From Strigamia acuminata (taxonomy: Eukaryota; Arthropoda; Chilopoda; Geophilomorpha; Linotaeniidae): a stretch of 64,000 nucleotides of DNA. A model generated the notes under the pieces. It worked only from the letters and a program-made list of their open reading frames with translations. It did not search any database and was not told the origin of the DNA. Position 1 is the first letter of the stretch; the number at the start of each line of letters is the position of its first letter. The position numbers and the translations under genes were made by a program. Shown one piece after another: positions 24,383 to 35,556 of the stretch. The stretch lies in assembly GCA_949358305.1 (NCBI GenBank), contig OX442314.1, forward strand, positions 20,329,060 through 20,393,059. Reading direction: 5' to 3'.

Positions 24383-25213
24383 ATGGGCGGGACGAACGAT
24401 CGCTCAGCATTATGGGACAGCTTCCTACTTCCAAGCGAAGCCACAAGAGCAGACGATTGTCTGTTTTTAGTGAATTCGGGAGAAACGTTTAAATTTTAAA
24501 TTTTGTAATGTATTTACCAAGACAAACATATCGTTAGTATCGACTAAACAACATTACAAATTTTATTTTGCGCAAATTTATTACGGGATGTAGCTATAAT
24601 CTCGTGATGTCGAATCTTAACCAACAGGGCGCTGCAATCGCTTTGAAATGGTATGACGCAACCGAAGCAGGGCGGAGTTTTGCGAACAGGCTTCGCCACA
24701 ATTTAATGAGCGTCGTTTCAAACTGTGAGAGAATGCACGTGACAGGAGGAAAGGGAGGAAGAAGAGCGTGGACTTGTTTCGTTATAACTGGATTGGCCGG
24801 CTGGGACTTCTCCTTTCTTCGTGTTTTATGGTTTGAAAAGATGGAAGATCGTATTAGAACAAAAAAAAGTAAACAGAACAAAGCAAAAATAAAAAAATTC
24901 CTAAGCATGTTTTTCTTACGTGTAAAAACATTGCGTCATATAGAAACTTCAATATTTTGAAGTAATGGTCGTATTCCAGAAACCAATTAAATTTAATCAT
25001 CTTTTTCTTAGATTTAATAAAAGTAGCTCTTTTGCTACATAATTTTAAAATATCTCGGTTTAAATTCCAGATGTCCATCCAAAATTATTATTTATTTTTA
25101 TATTTGTTTTAATTTTATGTATTATTTCAGATGCAAAGCGATTGTCAAGCTAGGAACTCTTGAAATTGACCAAAAGATGGTCAGAAAATACACGGAAATA
25201 TTAGCGTCGTATG
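24383..25213 (+). CDS. unrecognised gene, first two exons only
   Basis: An ATG at 24383 opens a frame (MGGTNDRSALWDSFLLPSEA) to a possible donor after 24486. A strong exon at 25131-25213 (TTATTTCAG acceptor, GTAAGT donor) continues in the same phase as CKAIVKLGTLEIDQKMVRKY. The phase match and compositional sense argue for a real gene head-to-head with NUBP2. The first donor (AAAC/GTTTAA) is weak, however, and I could not choose between downstream exons near 25364 and 26212. The latter would use sequence inside a repeat element, which could mean the gene is disrupted or that the exon is false. I do not recognise the protein. Confidence 0.4.
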
Positions 25214-25514
25214 GTAAGTATAATACATGTTAATATATGTTTGTATATATTGCTTTATCTCTTAAACTAACGCCACAACTAATTTTTTCTTAAAAAATTT
25301 GCCCACTCAAATTTATTGCTATTTTTGTATGTAGGGATGGGATAAAAAGTAGGAAGGCTAACTTTCAGGACTGGTCTTGCATGTTAGATCATGCCGCAAT
25401 ATATGAATTCGGATGTTTCTACTGGCGAAATTGCACATTTTCGCTCTTAGAATTAATGGCATATTTCGCCATCAAATATTTTCGCCGTTGGAACGGTGTA
25501 CCCTGCAATACACC

Positions 25515-26263
25515 TGGTGGCCAAAAAAAAACCGGCCCGACAATACTGAATGTTCAATTTAATATACATTAGTTGTGGGTTGTGGGCAGTGTTGTTTAAT
25601 TAACGTTTCTGGTGCAGTTTTTTTCGCTCTTTCATTTAGAGTTTAGTTTTTGACGATCTGAGCTTTCATTCTCGAAGTATATGCACTTTTAATCAATTTT
25701 TGTCTCAATTCAATTCGCCAAGTTTGATTGCACTAGTCATTCCTGAGTTCAGATTTTGTGGTACTTTTGTGGATTTCATCAGCAGTACCAGTACAGGAAT
25801 ACAGTACTTTTACCTATACCACTTTTTTTGGTACTATACCACTTTATCTTAGGTAAAATCTCACAAAATCTTGCAAAATCTTGCAAAATCTCACATAATC
25901 TCGCAAAAATCTTACAAAAATCTCACAAAATCTCATTAAATCAGCAAAATCTGGCAAAATCTTGCAAACTCGGAAAATACAAAAAGTACTATAAAATCTG
26001 AAATTCAGCAATGACCAGTGCAATCAAACTTGGCGAATTGGGACAATTTGATTAAAATCGCAAATACCTTGAGAATGACAGCTCGGATCTTCAAGAACTA
26101 AACACCAAACAAAAGAGTGGAAAAAACTGCACCAGAAACTTTAATTTAACAACTGCCCACAACTAATGATTAATATATATTTAATTGAACAATGTATACA
26201 TTTTTTTTAGACACCCTTAGTAACCATCCTTGTATTGTCGGGCCGGTTTTATTTGGGCCACCC
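25515..26263. mobile_element. long-inverted-repeat (foldback) element
   Basis: The left arm (about 25515-25790) and the right arm (about 25990-26263) are inverted copies over more than 200 bases. Examples are TTAGTTGTGGG...GGGCAG, TTTCTGGTGCAGTTTTTT and GCCAAGTTTGATTGCACT, each answered by its complement on the right. The outermost match is GGTGG-CC...AACCGGCCCGACAATAC. The right arm carries about 36 extra bases (26191-26230) absent from the left. The middle is an array of about 10-bp AAAATCTTGC-like units (about 25854-25975). No transposase frame is present, so it is non-autonomous. No clear target duplication was found. Confidence 0.8.
25854..25975. repeat. 10-bp tandem array inside foldback element
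   Basis: About eleven units of AAAATCTYRC type (AAAATCTTGC, AAAATCTCAC, AAAATCTGGC) stand head to tail with 1-2 base length changes. The array forms the loop region between the long inverted arms. Confidence 0.75.
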
Positions 26264-26656
26264 GATCATGGCTGGACTGGGTACAAATTTAGTATCGTGA
26301 AATCTGGATGGGTCGGGCCACAGGGACAGGCTACTGTGGGCCAGGGACCATTATACACAGTATTGAATGCCATACAACCTCGGAAACAATTCAATTACTT
26401 CATGAGACATCACCGGTTTCGGTGATCAGAATTGGCCCCTTTTTCTTGCACCGCCTTGTTGAAACCACATATTGGCCACATCAAAATAATCCAATTTCGG
26501 CAGATAAAACCCTAAACTTTCAGCTGTCAAATCGATGTTGTTTCAGGGTTGCCAACAATTTACTGCACAAATGACGGTTAATTCAAATCTTGCGTTATTT
26601 TTGGGACACCCTTTATATCTGGAAAATTACAGTATATCACTAGGATGCCGTCCTTA

Positions 26657-26926
26657 TGAGCCAGAGACCTGAAGATTTTTATATGCTTATTTCTCAGCTT
26701 CCATTTTGACCAGTATATGGATTGTTGGGATGATTGTTGTTGCTGCTGCAATTCCAGAAGGATTTGAAATGTGTGTGCGGAGCAAAGGAAGTATCTGATG
26801 GATATCATTTTCCAGACGTAGAATGGCATTCCAAACTTTATAAAAATGTTTTAGTTTAAAATACAAATTTTAATTACGGTAGTAATAGAGTAAATACATT
26901 ATAAAAATTGTCATGTCTCTGGCTCA
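26657..26926. repeat. 26-bp inverted repeat pair flanking 220 bp
   Basis: TGAGCCAGAGAC at 26657-26668 and its complement at 26915-26926 extend inward to about 26 bases with few mismatches (both run on into ATTTTTAT). The pair may mark the ends of another small non-autonomous transposon. The right copy abuts the hAT-type MITE. Confidence 0.45.
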
Positions 26927-26933
26927 ACCTGTA

Positions 26934-27619
26934 TAGGGATTGCAGTACCAGTTTCAGTATCGGTTTCAGTACCGGGATTCAGTACCAGTCTTGGTACCAA
27001 GGTTTTTTTCTGTCGGTACTGAGGACCGGTACTAGTACCGTAAGCTTTTCTTGGTACCGGAACCGTTCCTCACACCGGAACTGGAACCGGTACTTTCCAT
27101 CATCATAAACAGCACAACAACGCCACCTACTACCAGCATTTCTACTGATGTAGGAAGTGACAAATTTTATTTCACTCGTTATTTACTCATTCCAGCTGGA
27201 AACATTTTCTTTTTTAAAATTAATTTGGAAATAGTAATAATGGCATATGGCTGATCTAAGACAAAGTCCGGAAGTTCCTACTCCGGCAGTGTCTACGCCG
27301 GAAGTTTCTACAAACAAAAATCCAGTGTGGGTGACCAGTCTCTAGATTCATTGTGCTTTTTACATTCATATTTTCAAGAATAAATTGTAGTACTACAGTA
27401 TTATCTAATTATACATGACAAATAAATATTTTTGTTGAGAAATAGATTGACTATCCAGAACCGGTACCAATACCGGTGGCAGTACCGCTCTCGGTAGTAG
27501 TACCGGCCCCAATACCGGTGCTCATTTTTCATTCGGTACCGGAACCGAATCTAGTACCGGAAAAAAATGTCAGTACCGAATACCGGTACCATGAAAACTG
27601 TCCGGTACTGCAATCTCTA
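26934..27619. mobile_element. hAT-type MITE with 8-bp target duplication
   Basis: The left end reads TAGGGATTGCAGTACC and the right end, complemented, TAGAGATTGCAGTACC, so terminal inverted repeats match at 15 of 16 positions. The flanks are identical 8-bp direct repeats, AACCTGTA at 26926-26933 and 27620-27627, the duplication size of hAT elements. The 686-bp interior has no transposase. Both ends are packed with GGTACCGG-like subrepeats in both orientations. The intact duplication and near-perfect ends suggest a fairly recent insertion mobilised by a hAT enzyme encoded elsewhere. Confidence 0.88.
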
Positions 27620-27627
27620 AACCTGTA

Positions 27628-29626
27628 CAATCGTTGCATTTCAACGGTAAAGTGGCGGACCGGCAGACTGGCACCGGTCTGGGAATCACGAGAAGCACTG
27701 CAATAAACAATTTTAGACTTTTGTGATTTCGAAAATTTATGTTTGAATTTGGCGTCAAGATGCCAGACGCAGACTACTGGCTCGGAATCAAGACGGACCC
27801 ATGAAAATTTGAGAGTTAGTTTACGTCTGGTGAAAATTACTTCAGGTCTGTACTGTGCTGCTGAGTCAAAACCAGATACACAAATGTATTGGTTGACTGG
27901 AGCCTCAGATTGGAGAACAACCACAATGGTGAGGATTGCAAAAAACAATTCTTAGTGATAATACCCCAGCTTTCCATTCAGCAGAATTTCAATCAAATGC
28001 TACCAATCGATAAACAGCAGTATTCCATCTTGTTTGCGCACTACAGAACTGAATCCTTAGGTATCTGTTGCAATGAACTTTGTACAGATTAATTAAGCAA
28101 AGAAAAAAAAAACGTCCAAATTTGAATATTTTGTTTCTTTAACGGAATTCACGAATTTTATGGGAAACCATCATAATATATCTTTTTCACTCTTGGCAAT
28201 TCAGATGCGACTTTGGGTCCCCTGAGCCCTTTTGAGAACTATTTTGCTTGGCTCATTTCACCAACTGAGAAGTATCTTTCAGCCAAAAGATACGTAAATA
28301 TCAAGAGACACCGGATTAAATTCATCTAACATTTAACAAATCATCTATATCTAGCAGCAGGAAAGTGATGGGAGTTTTACCTTGAACTTCTTGAAAGCTT
28401 TATGTGGTGGTGACATGTTGCTGGGACATGGTATTGTTATATTGAGTATAGCTTTAAAATTACGGCCTACAATGACGTCATTTGGCACCATTTCAGTCGA
28501 GATCCCAATGATTGAATGATGTACAAAGGTTTTTAACCCTTGACAAAACCTTGACACGCACGTAAAACATTTATTAATTTTAATTTTATGAAAAGAACCG
28601 TGACTTTTGCCTTTCTGAAACTATCAACGCTTTAACGACTGAAATGTGAGAAGATTTCCTTGAAATTGTTTTTTCCACTTACCCAATTCGTCTAAAATAA
28701 AATATTTTCCATCAAAATTATATTAGAATTGTTAACAAATCTTAATATTTAAAAAAAAGGGGTTAGATTTCCTTTTGATTTTTTTGGCTGCACACTTATT
28801 TTTCATGCATCTAAATTTAACCTTAGTTATGTTGCAAGACCTAAATTCAAGCCAACGTTCAAGTTTCGCCACAACATTTTTATTCAACAAAAATTCTTAA
28901 ACTTAAGCAATTTTTATACATGTTTTAACTTTTTTTTCTCTAAAATCTAAAAGCCCTTTGATGTATCACACAATAATTACATAATATATTTGTTTATTCA
29001 AATAAATAACTTTGTTTAAAAAAAAAAAGAAAAAGGAAAATCAACACGTAGAAAAAATTAAAATTTAAAATTAACATTTTCATATGAACACAATTCTTCT
29101 CTTTGGTTTTACATTAAACCCGAATCAAAGCATCGTACACACACTTTTGGAAAATAAAAATTTAACAAAAAAAAATTTCTTAACTCCCCAAAGCACAAAA
29201 GGAGAGAAATAAAATTTAAAAAACAGTAGGTGCATTCAATTCTGGGAAGACAAGTGACTCATTCTCCTTAAATGCCTCGTAGAAGGCGGGAAGTGACGAA
29301 AAATACGAATATTCCACATTTGGTTGTAAAATTAATGCGTTCAGTCATAATCGACTTCTTGAAGCGACTTCTCCTTTTACAAACAATTGAATGCACCTAT
29401 AATATTACAAAAAAAATTGAAAAAATTCAATTAAAGCAACAATAATTCAACAGAACCGAGAGAGCCGACATTGAAATGCTGAAATTTAATATTTGAATCT
29501 TAATTTTTAAAAATTAGCATTCTATTCACTTTGTTCTGATTAATTTCTAACTTCCTATGGATTTATAAATATTTTCGATAAATATTCACATTGCCAGCCC
29601 CCTCGAATAAGACTCTAATGAAACCA
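27628..29626. other. intergenic stretch before starvin 3' end
   Basis: About 2 kb with scattered short frames that lack splice support or domain features. The part next to 29627 (about 28900-29626) is AT-rich and likely the 3' UTR of starvin, including several A-runs. No gene is supported. Confidence 0.35.
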
Positions 29627-32600
29627 CTATGTGATTTGCAAGCTTAATGTTGTAGTGAAAGTTTTTGGTTCATTATCATCATTTTCCATTTTCGAGTCTG
29701 TTTTATCCTGCTCACATTTCTCGGTCGTTTCCTTGCTCATGTTTTCCATATCAACATCTCCCTTAATTGGCTCGGCTATTTTATCATTAACACCCATGCA
29801 CTTCTCAGTCTCCATTTGCACATTTTCTTGTCCGACCTCGCTATTCGCCGAATTCTCAGACCCCTTTTCTGCAACATCCGTTTTCTCGGCTTCAGAATCA
29901 CATTCCATTTTATTAATTTGAGTATTTTCTACGCTTTCGCCCTTCCTTTCAATATTTGCATCCGCCTCCTGATGGACAACCACAACATTAGCTTCGAGTA
30001 CGTGAATACAGTCATTGACTCTTTTGATAGCCGTCTTCCTGGCTTGTCTGAGTTCACTATTCCCTTCAGCAACGATATCATCTAACTTGATTAAATGTCT
30101 GGTCAACATTTCATCCAAAAACAGATACTCCTTGTCAGCCCTGGTTCCTTTGAACTTTTCAACTTGAGGTTTAAGCCGTTCCAAATCGAGCAAAGTAGTT
30201 TCTATCACAATCATTTGGGTCGGTTTAGCCGAAGATGGCGGCGGCGTAGCCGGCTTTGCTTCTGGTTTAGAATCCTCTTTCGCATCGCCGTTCACTTGCG
30301 TCGGAATGATGTGCACGCTGGATTTGCCTTTCCGTGGAACGGTTTTTGGCGACTGTGGCTGCGCTTGTGGCTGCGCTTGTTGTTGTGGTTGCGGCGAAGG
30401 CGAAGGCGTCTTTAAATTGCCTTTTCGCGGCGTGTTCGCGTCCTGTTGGCCGGGCATCTCCTCGTCGCGTGCTTCGACTCTGATAGGAATATGATGTACT
30501 TTGGGTTGGCGTTTAGCGGTTTGCGGATTGCCCGAATTCACTTTGGACGTGACACCGGCGTGTTTCTCAACTCCGGGCGCGGGAACGGGCGATTCTGGTT
30601 CGTTATGCTCTTCGTTCGAAGGCGTACTGGATCGTGAAGAGCCTTCGTGTTTGACTCGGGTTGGGATCCCACCATTCGCATCCATGGAGCGGAAAAACGA
30701 TTGAGAGCCGGGACTTCCCGACTGAGGAGTAGGCGAGTGATGGGAATCGGGAGAGTAACCTCGACTCATTCGGGGATCATCGTCATCCATCCAGCGCCGG
30801 TTACGAAAAAATGGTTCGTCGTCGAGGTTTCGAGAACGAAATGCTGGTCTCATGTTCGAGCGTGGAGAGTCGAATGAACTGGAGCTGAACTGCAAAACGA
30901 ATAAAAAAGAAAAAATTATTATTCGTTTATTTTTATTTATATTATCTATCAATCTCCTGCATGTTTTTTCATCCGGTTAAAGATTGTTGGGTAATCATTT
31001 TGTAACAATGGCGGCTATTTTTATTTTTATTTTTTCCCCCACTTGGAAACCTTGCCAGACATGTGGATGAGAAATCGAGTCGCAATCTTGAATAACATCG
31101 AACTAGTGGCAATCAGCCCTAATGACCTAATAGTTCTGCTAGGTTGCGCTTGCTTTAGGAACTGTTCTGGTGTTTTAACATTTAAATAATAGGTGCATTC
31201 AAATTGGTTAAGGTTAAGCAAATACTTAAAGTTTGCTTGTGCGCAGCTGAGATCTGAATGATTGTTCAACCGAGCATGCGCAAATCGCATCATTTTGATA
31301 AGTAAAGGAAATTTAAAGTTAAGCAAAATAAATGGACGAAAATATGATGTAAAAACCGTCATATCCTGAAGTGAAAATTAAGTTACCAACTTAATACAGA
31401 TTTGAACGCTCCCAATAAAAAATAAGTGGACAAAAACTAAAAATTGGTTACTCGGCCAGTTCTTGTTTAATTTGAGCTAGATTTAGCCCGAGGCAATAAA
31501 TGTGATTGTGTTCTACAAATCCCACTGGGTGTGTACCCATATACGTACAAGTGACCTTGCCACATGTCAATGGAAAACTACCAGTCTACCAATATTCGGA
31601 CTAGAATATGTTTATAACCAAAATTTAATGGGAAATAATTGATATCCTGCGTGAATAAGTTAAAAAAAATTGTTGCTATGAGAAGTGGAAACCATACACT
31701 GGTTTAATACAGGAAACTAGTTTATATAATAGTTCGAGTCCTCCTGTGTCTAACGCCTCAAATTTGCGCACCAGAAAGATTCTTTTTCCAATGTTTCACT
31801 TGTAATCTGAGCTTGAAACTTAAAAAGGCTTACCACAGACGAAAGCGAGTGTAGAATATCCCCCAAAAAGTCAACTTGAAACACATTAATGGATAAAATA
31901 TACGATGGGAAGCAATGAAACAGCTTTTTTTTTCTCTCACTTCACAGGTGACCTACTTTTATAAATATCTATGCATTATGCAATTTAAACCAATTTCCCT
32001 TCAATTTTTTTTGTCGTTTTTGGTCCCCCTTAGTGTTTAGATGATACACGAGATTTTACGAGATTTTTTTGTACAGTACCTTTTCTCACCTATGCAGACA
32101 GCAGACTGATCGAAAATGGAATTTTTATTGTGGGCAACTTTTTAAGTTTTCAAACTCCAATCAAAACCTTTTGACGTGGGTTCGTCACGTGAATGAGGAA
32201 ATTCTTGGCAAAGGAACAGGAAGATATGACTCAACTTGGCAAAGAATTGACTTATCTTGTCAAAAGTATGTTGACTGCCGAGCTTGTAATAAACAGGAAC
32301 AAATCAAAACAAAATAACTGGAATCAATTAATTGCAAGCGGAAGTCGCAACCGGAGATTAGGAAACATTTAAAAAAAAATGATGATATTGAACGGTGAAT
32401 GATTATTTTCTCTCGTTTGCAGGAAAAAAAATGAAGAATTTGTTCTCGCTTTACCGGCCTCGAAACAATCGATTTTTCTCCCACCCCGTATCGGGCTATG
32501 ACGCAACAATAGAAGTGAATTAGATCAAGCCGAAATCGCGAGTTGTTGGGATTGAATTTTGCTAGACTTGACGGAATAAATGAAACCAGAAACCACCCGA

Positions 32601-32792
32601 AAAAAGAAGCAGGAGTTGTGTTTCTAATATTAGATGTAAAAATTTTCTTACTCTACTACTGGTTCTGGGAAAAGTCCAAGATGGGTCGTCAAATCCAAAC
32701 ATGTCATTCGAATCGGGCGAAACGTCCTCGAATAACGTGGTGCGTGGTTTGAAACGACGAAAATGTGATGAGAATGGTCGTTGCTGAGACAT
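29627..32792 (-). CDS. stv: starvin / BAG3-type Hsp70 co-chaperone
   Basis: Two exons (32652-32792 and 29627-30889) joined across a 1.76-kb intron give 467 residues. Starvin is the insect BAG-family nucleotide-exchange partner of Hsp70 used in chaperone-assisted autophagy, notably in muscle. The BAG domain lies around residues 280-360 (IVIETTLLDLERLKPQVEKF ... YLFLDEMLTRHLIKLDDI ... ARKTAIKRVNDCIHVLE). Three Ile-Pro-x-x-Val type motifs precede it (GIPTRVKHEG, HHIPIRVEAR, VHIIPTQVNG); in BAG3 such motifs hold small heat-shock proteins. A Pro/Gln-rich low-complexity part lies between. The tail after the BAG domain is highly acidic. No WW domain is seen, as in fly starvin. The long first intron may hold alternative first exons, as known for the fly gene. 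Confidence 0.88.
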
Positions 32793-33592
32793 ATTTCAAC
32801 CCTCTTGGAATGTCGAGTATGTACTAGAAGTTTCTCGAAAGCTCCATTACATACCCAGCCAACCAGCGACCAAGTAGAGTTTGTTATTTGATGTCATCAC
32901 GCATCAATTTAGCGATTGGAAGGACATCAGGTGTTGAATTCGAATAGAAAAACACAATTGGACTGGAAGATGAAGGAAGTACCGACATCTCGTGTTGAAT
33001 TATGGCCCTTAAAAATAAAGTTCAAGTATGCTGGAAAAAGAAGAAAATTGTGAAAATTATGGAAATTCTCGTCGAAATAAAGAGAGAAAGTTTTGTCGAA
33101 TATTTTATTTCAAAATTCGAAATCGGTATAAAAAATTTCAAGCAAATAACAGACATTTTACGAAATGATATTTTTTTCAGCGGCATCGTGCGAATATTAA
33201 TGAAACTTCCGAATGAAAAAAGATCCGCCGAAGATTGATTTTTTTTCCATCTACCTGATATTTCAATCTACCACATTACATTTATAATGAATTGTGACGT
33301 GGAATGACGTCATTCAACAAGATGAGTCGTGTTGGGCAGAGCAGCATCCACCACATTCAACACTGGAAGATGAGGTTCAAATGAGGGTAAATAAAACCCA
33401 CCTTCCGATTTCTTCTTTCCATTCATTATTTATGTTACAATCGTAGTAAATTTAAACTTTTCAGCCAAAAAATACATCCCAACATTTGCTTTTTATACAT
33501 TTTAGATGAAAAATGGCCTCTATCGGGATGCACCGATATTATAAAACAAGAAAAATTAAAATTTCCCAAAGAAAATAACAATAATAATAATA
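32793..33592. promoter_or_regulatory. head-to-head space, starvin / two-pass protein
   Basis: Eight hundred bases between divergent starts. It contains several nGAAn runs near 32820-32860 (TAGAAGTTTCTCGAAAGCTCC), which resemble heat-shock element pentamers and would suit a chaperone gene; this is inference. A 21-codon upstream ORF of the plus-strand gene lies at 33513-33578. Confidence 0.35.
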
Positions 33593-34153
33593 ATGCCAAC
33601 GGAAGTGAGAGTTGGAAATCGGTCTCGTTTACGACAACGATTAATTTTCTGTTTACAATGTACAACACTGAGTTTAGTCGGCGTATTAGCAACAGCAGGA
33701 GTCGTGTTAATAGTGTTTGGCGCGTGTTCCTTAGCTACGCGGCCTTGGCCACCGTCCACTCATGCTTTACTCACCGTGGTCGGTGGTGGACTCCTAATAT
33801 TAATATGCTTGGGACTTCTCGTTTCCCTCTGTCTATGGACTGGCACTTGTTGGCCTCTGACTCATCCTCGGCGGCGCCTCACCATAGAAGAATCTCCACC
33901 TGTCATTTTACTCGATGCAGTGGCCACTCCATGTATGTCTAAAACCAGACAGGAACCCAGGTGAATTGATTTAATTTGATTTAATTTAATTTGATTGACT
34001 TTGTTTGGTAAATATTTTGTTATTTTTAGGTATTTATCGCCTGGTGTGTACCGGAGTGTTGTGTCAGGTGGAATGTACGCCCCATTGGCCCAAGAGGAGG
34101 AATTAACGCCATCTCTCCGTTCATCATTCTACAGTGCGGAAGATTTATCATAA
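33593..34153 (+). CDS. two-pass membrane protein, small
   Basis: Two exons (33593-33960 and 34030-34153) encode 163 residues. A basic N terminus (RSRLRQR) precedes a first membrane segment (TTLSLVGVLATAGVVLIVFG). After a short Pro-rich loop comes a second (LLTVVGGGLLILICLGLLVSL), then Cys/Trp residues, a basic PRRRL and a cytosolic tail ending in Ser/Tyr-rich SSFYSAEDLS. It lacks a PPxY motif but shares topology with the 16.5, 20.2 and 41.5 kb proteins. An upstream ORF at 33513-33578 (ATG in AAAATGG context, 21 codons) precedes the start. The family is not recognised. Confidence 0.72.
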
Positions 34154-35556
34154 ATGAGAAAATTTGTTGTTGTGTAGTTGTAGATTTGATATTGGCATTC
34201 AGAAAGTGTTGTTGGTGTTTAAAAAAGTCATTTTATTAAGCTTTTTAAGCGCGGTATTATACATTTAATCATACACATGCGTTATCACTGCCAATGCTCG
34301 TTTGTAAATGAAAAGTTTTGATATAGGAAATATGTTGTAAAATTTTTGTATAAAGTATTTAAATTTTAGGATTTAAACATTGTTTTGAGTAAAAATTAAT
34401 TCTACGAAGTTTTTAACAATTTTTTTATAACACCATGTGGGAAGGGAAACTAAACATCTTTAATTTATCTCGATTTATTTTAGGTCCACACCCAACTGCT
34501 GACATCTGTTGGTGAAATATTCATTATATTTAAGTAAGGTCGAACGAATGAGTTTGTTGTCTGAAAAATAGAATTAGCGCTGGATGAGAGGTTCGAACAG
34601 AATTAAATTAATCAATTGACGACCATTTTCTGTCAATTTTCTCTGATTAATTGTATAAACTAAAGATACTGAATTTCTCATTTTATTTTAAGACTAATAG
34701 GCGAAGGAAATGCCATGTGGTTGCTCCACCCGTTGCGTGTGGCAGATCCACCCATTCTAAATTGGCTGGTAAATGACGCAAGTATTAATTGACGCTATTT
34801 GATTTAAAGAAACCCATCTAATAGGTATTTTTATTTTATTTTTTTTCATTATAAATTTTAGTTCTATTTTCTATATGATAATTTTAAATAACAAAACCGT
34901 AGATTTAACGGAATTTAATCAAGACGCCATTAAATCTTGTTTATTTATTCAGTTAGAGTAATGGAAATACTATAGGACCATTTGTCTACAAGCGCCTTTT
35001 AAAATTCTCAGAATCGGTTTCATTCATTGCATTGGCCTTGAGCTTTCTATTTGTTTTTATTGTGTGATCATTTCGTCCGTTTCCTCAAAAGCAATTTCTG
35101 GAATTGGAAATGTGCTGCAATTAAGTTAAATGATTATTTGTTTGTACAACTTTAATTCGAAAGAAAAACACCACTTTCCGGCTCTTAATTCCAAGAAAAT
35201 GGTTAGCTGAAAGGAAAAGAAATTACAGGATGCTTAAAAATAGATAGTTTTGTGCAAACACATTTTATAAAGAGGAAATATTTCTACGAATTTCAAAAAA
35301 AGAAAAATTTTTTTTGTTTTGTTTATTACCGTAACAAAAAATTCTCACCTACATTATATTTATGTGTAGGCTACAAATTTCTGAATTTAACTGAAGAAGG
35401 AGACTGAATCATTAGGAGAGGGGAAAAAAGTGCCCTGTTATATATTATGGTAGATATCGGAGGATTTAACTAGAAAATCTCTGGTTGAAAAAACGAAGCG
35501 GCTTGGATTCTGAGGAGTCCTGAGCCGTGAGTCGAACTCAGCTCTCCCAAGGTGTG
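34154..35556. other. gene-free stretch
   Basis: About 1.4 kb between the two-pass protein gene and the LTR element. AT-rich; no open frame, splice pair or repeat structure stood out. The first few hundred bases are presumably the 3' UTR of the upstream gene. Confidence 0.4.

Noticed and set aside
24568-24960. 130-codon plus-strand frame after the NUBP2 promoter
   Set aside because: The opposite strand is open over almost the same span, the end is Lys-rich low complexity, and it lies inside the proposed intron 24487-25130; no domain seen.
26192-26574. Overlapping plus frames after the foldback element
   Set aside because: Their start falls in an arm of the inverted repeat, and the two frames overlap in different phases; most likely repeat sequence rather than a gene.
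29631-30877. Several plus-strand frames opposite starvin
   Set aside because: Antisense shadows of the long starvin exon.
31027-32484. Short frames within the starvin first intron
   Set aside because: No acceptor/donor pairs or family features; alternative first exons may exist here but cannot be placed from sequence.
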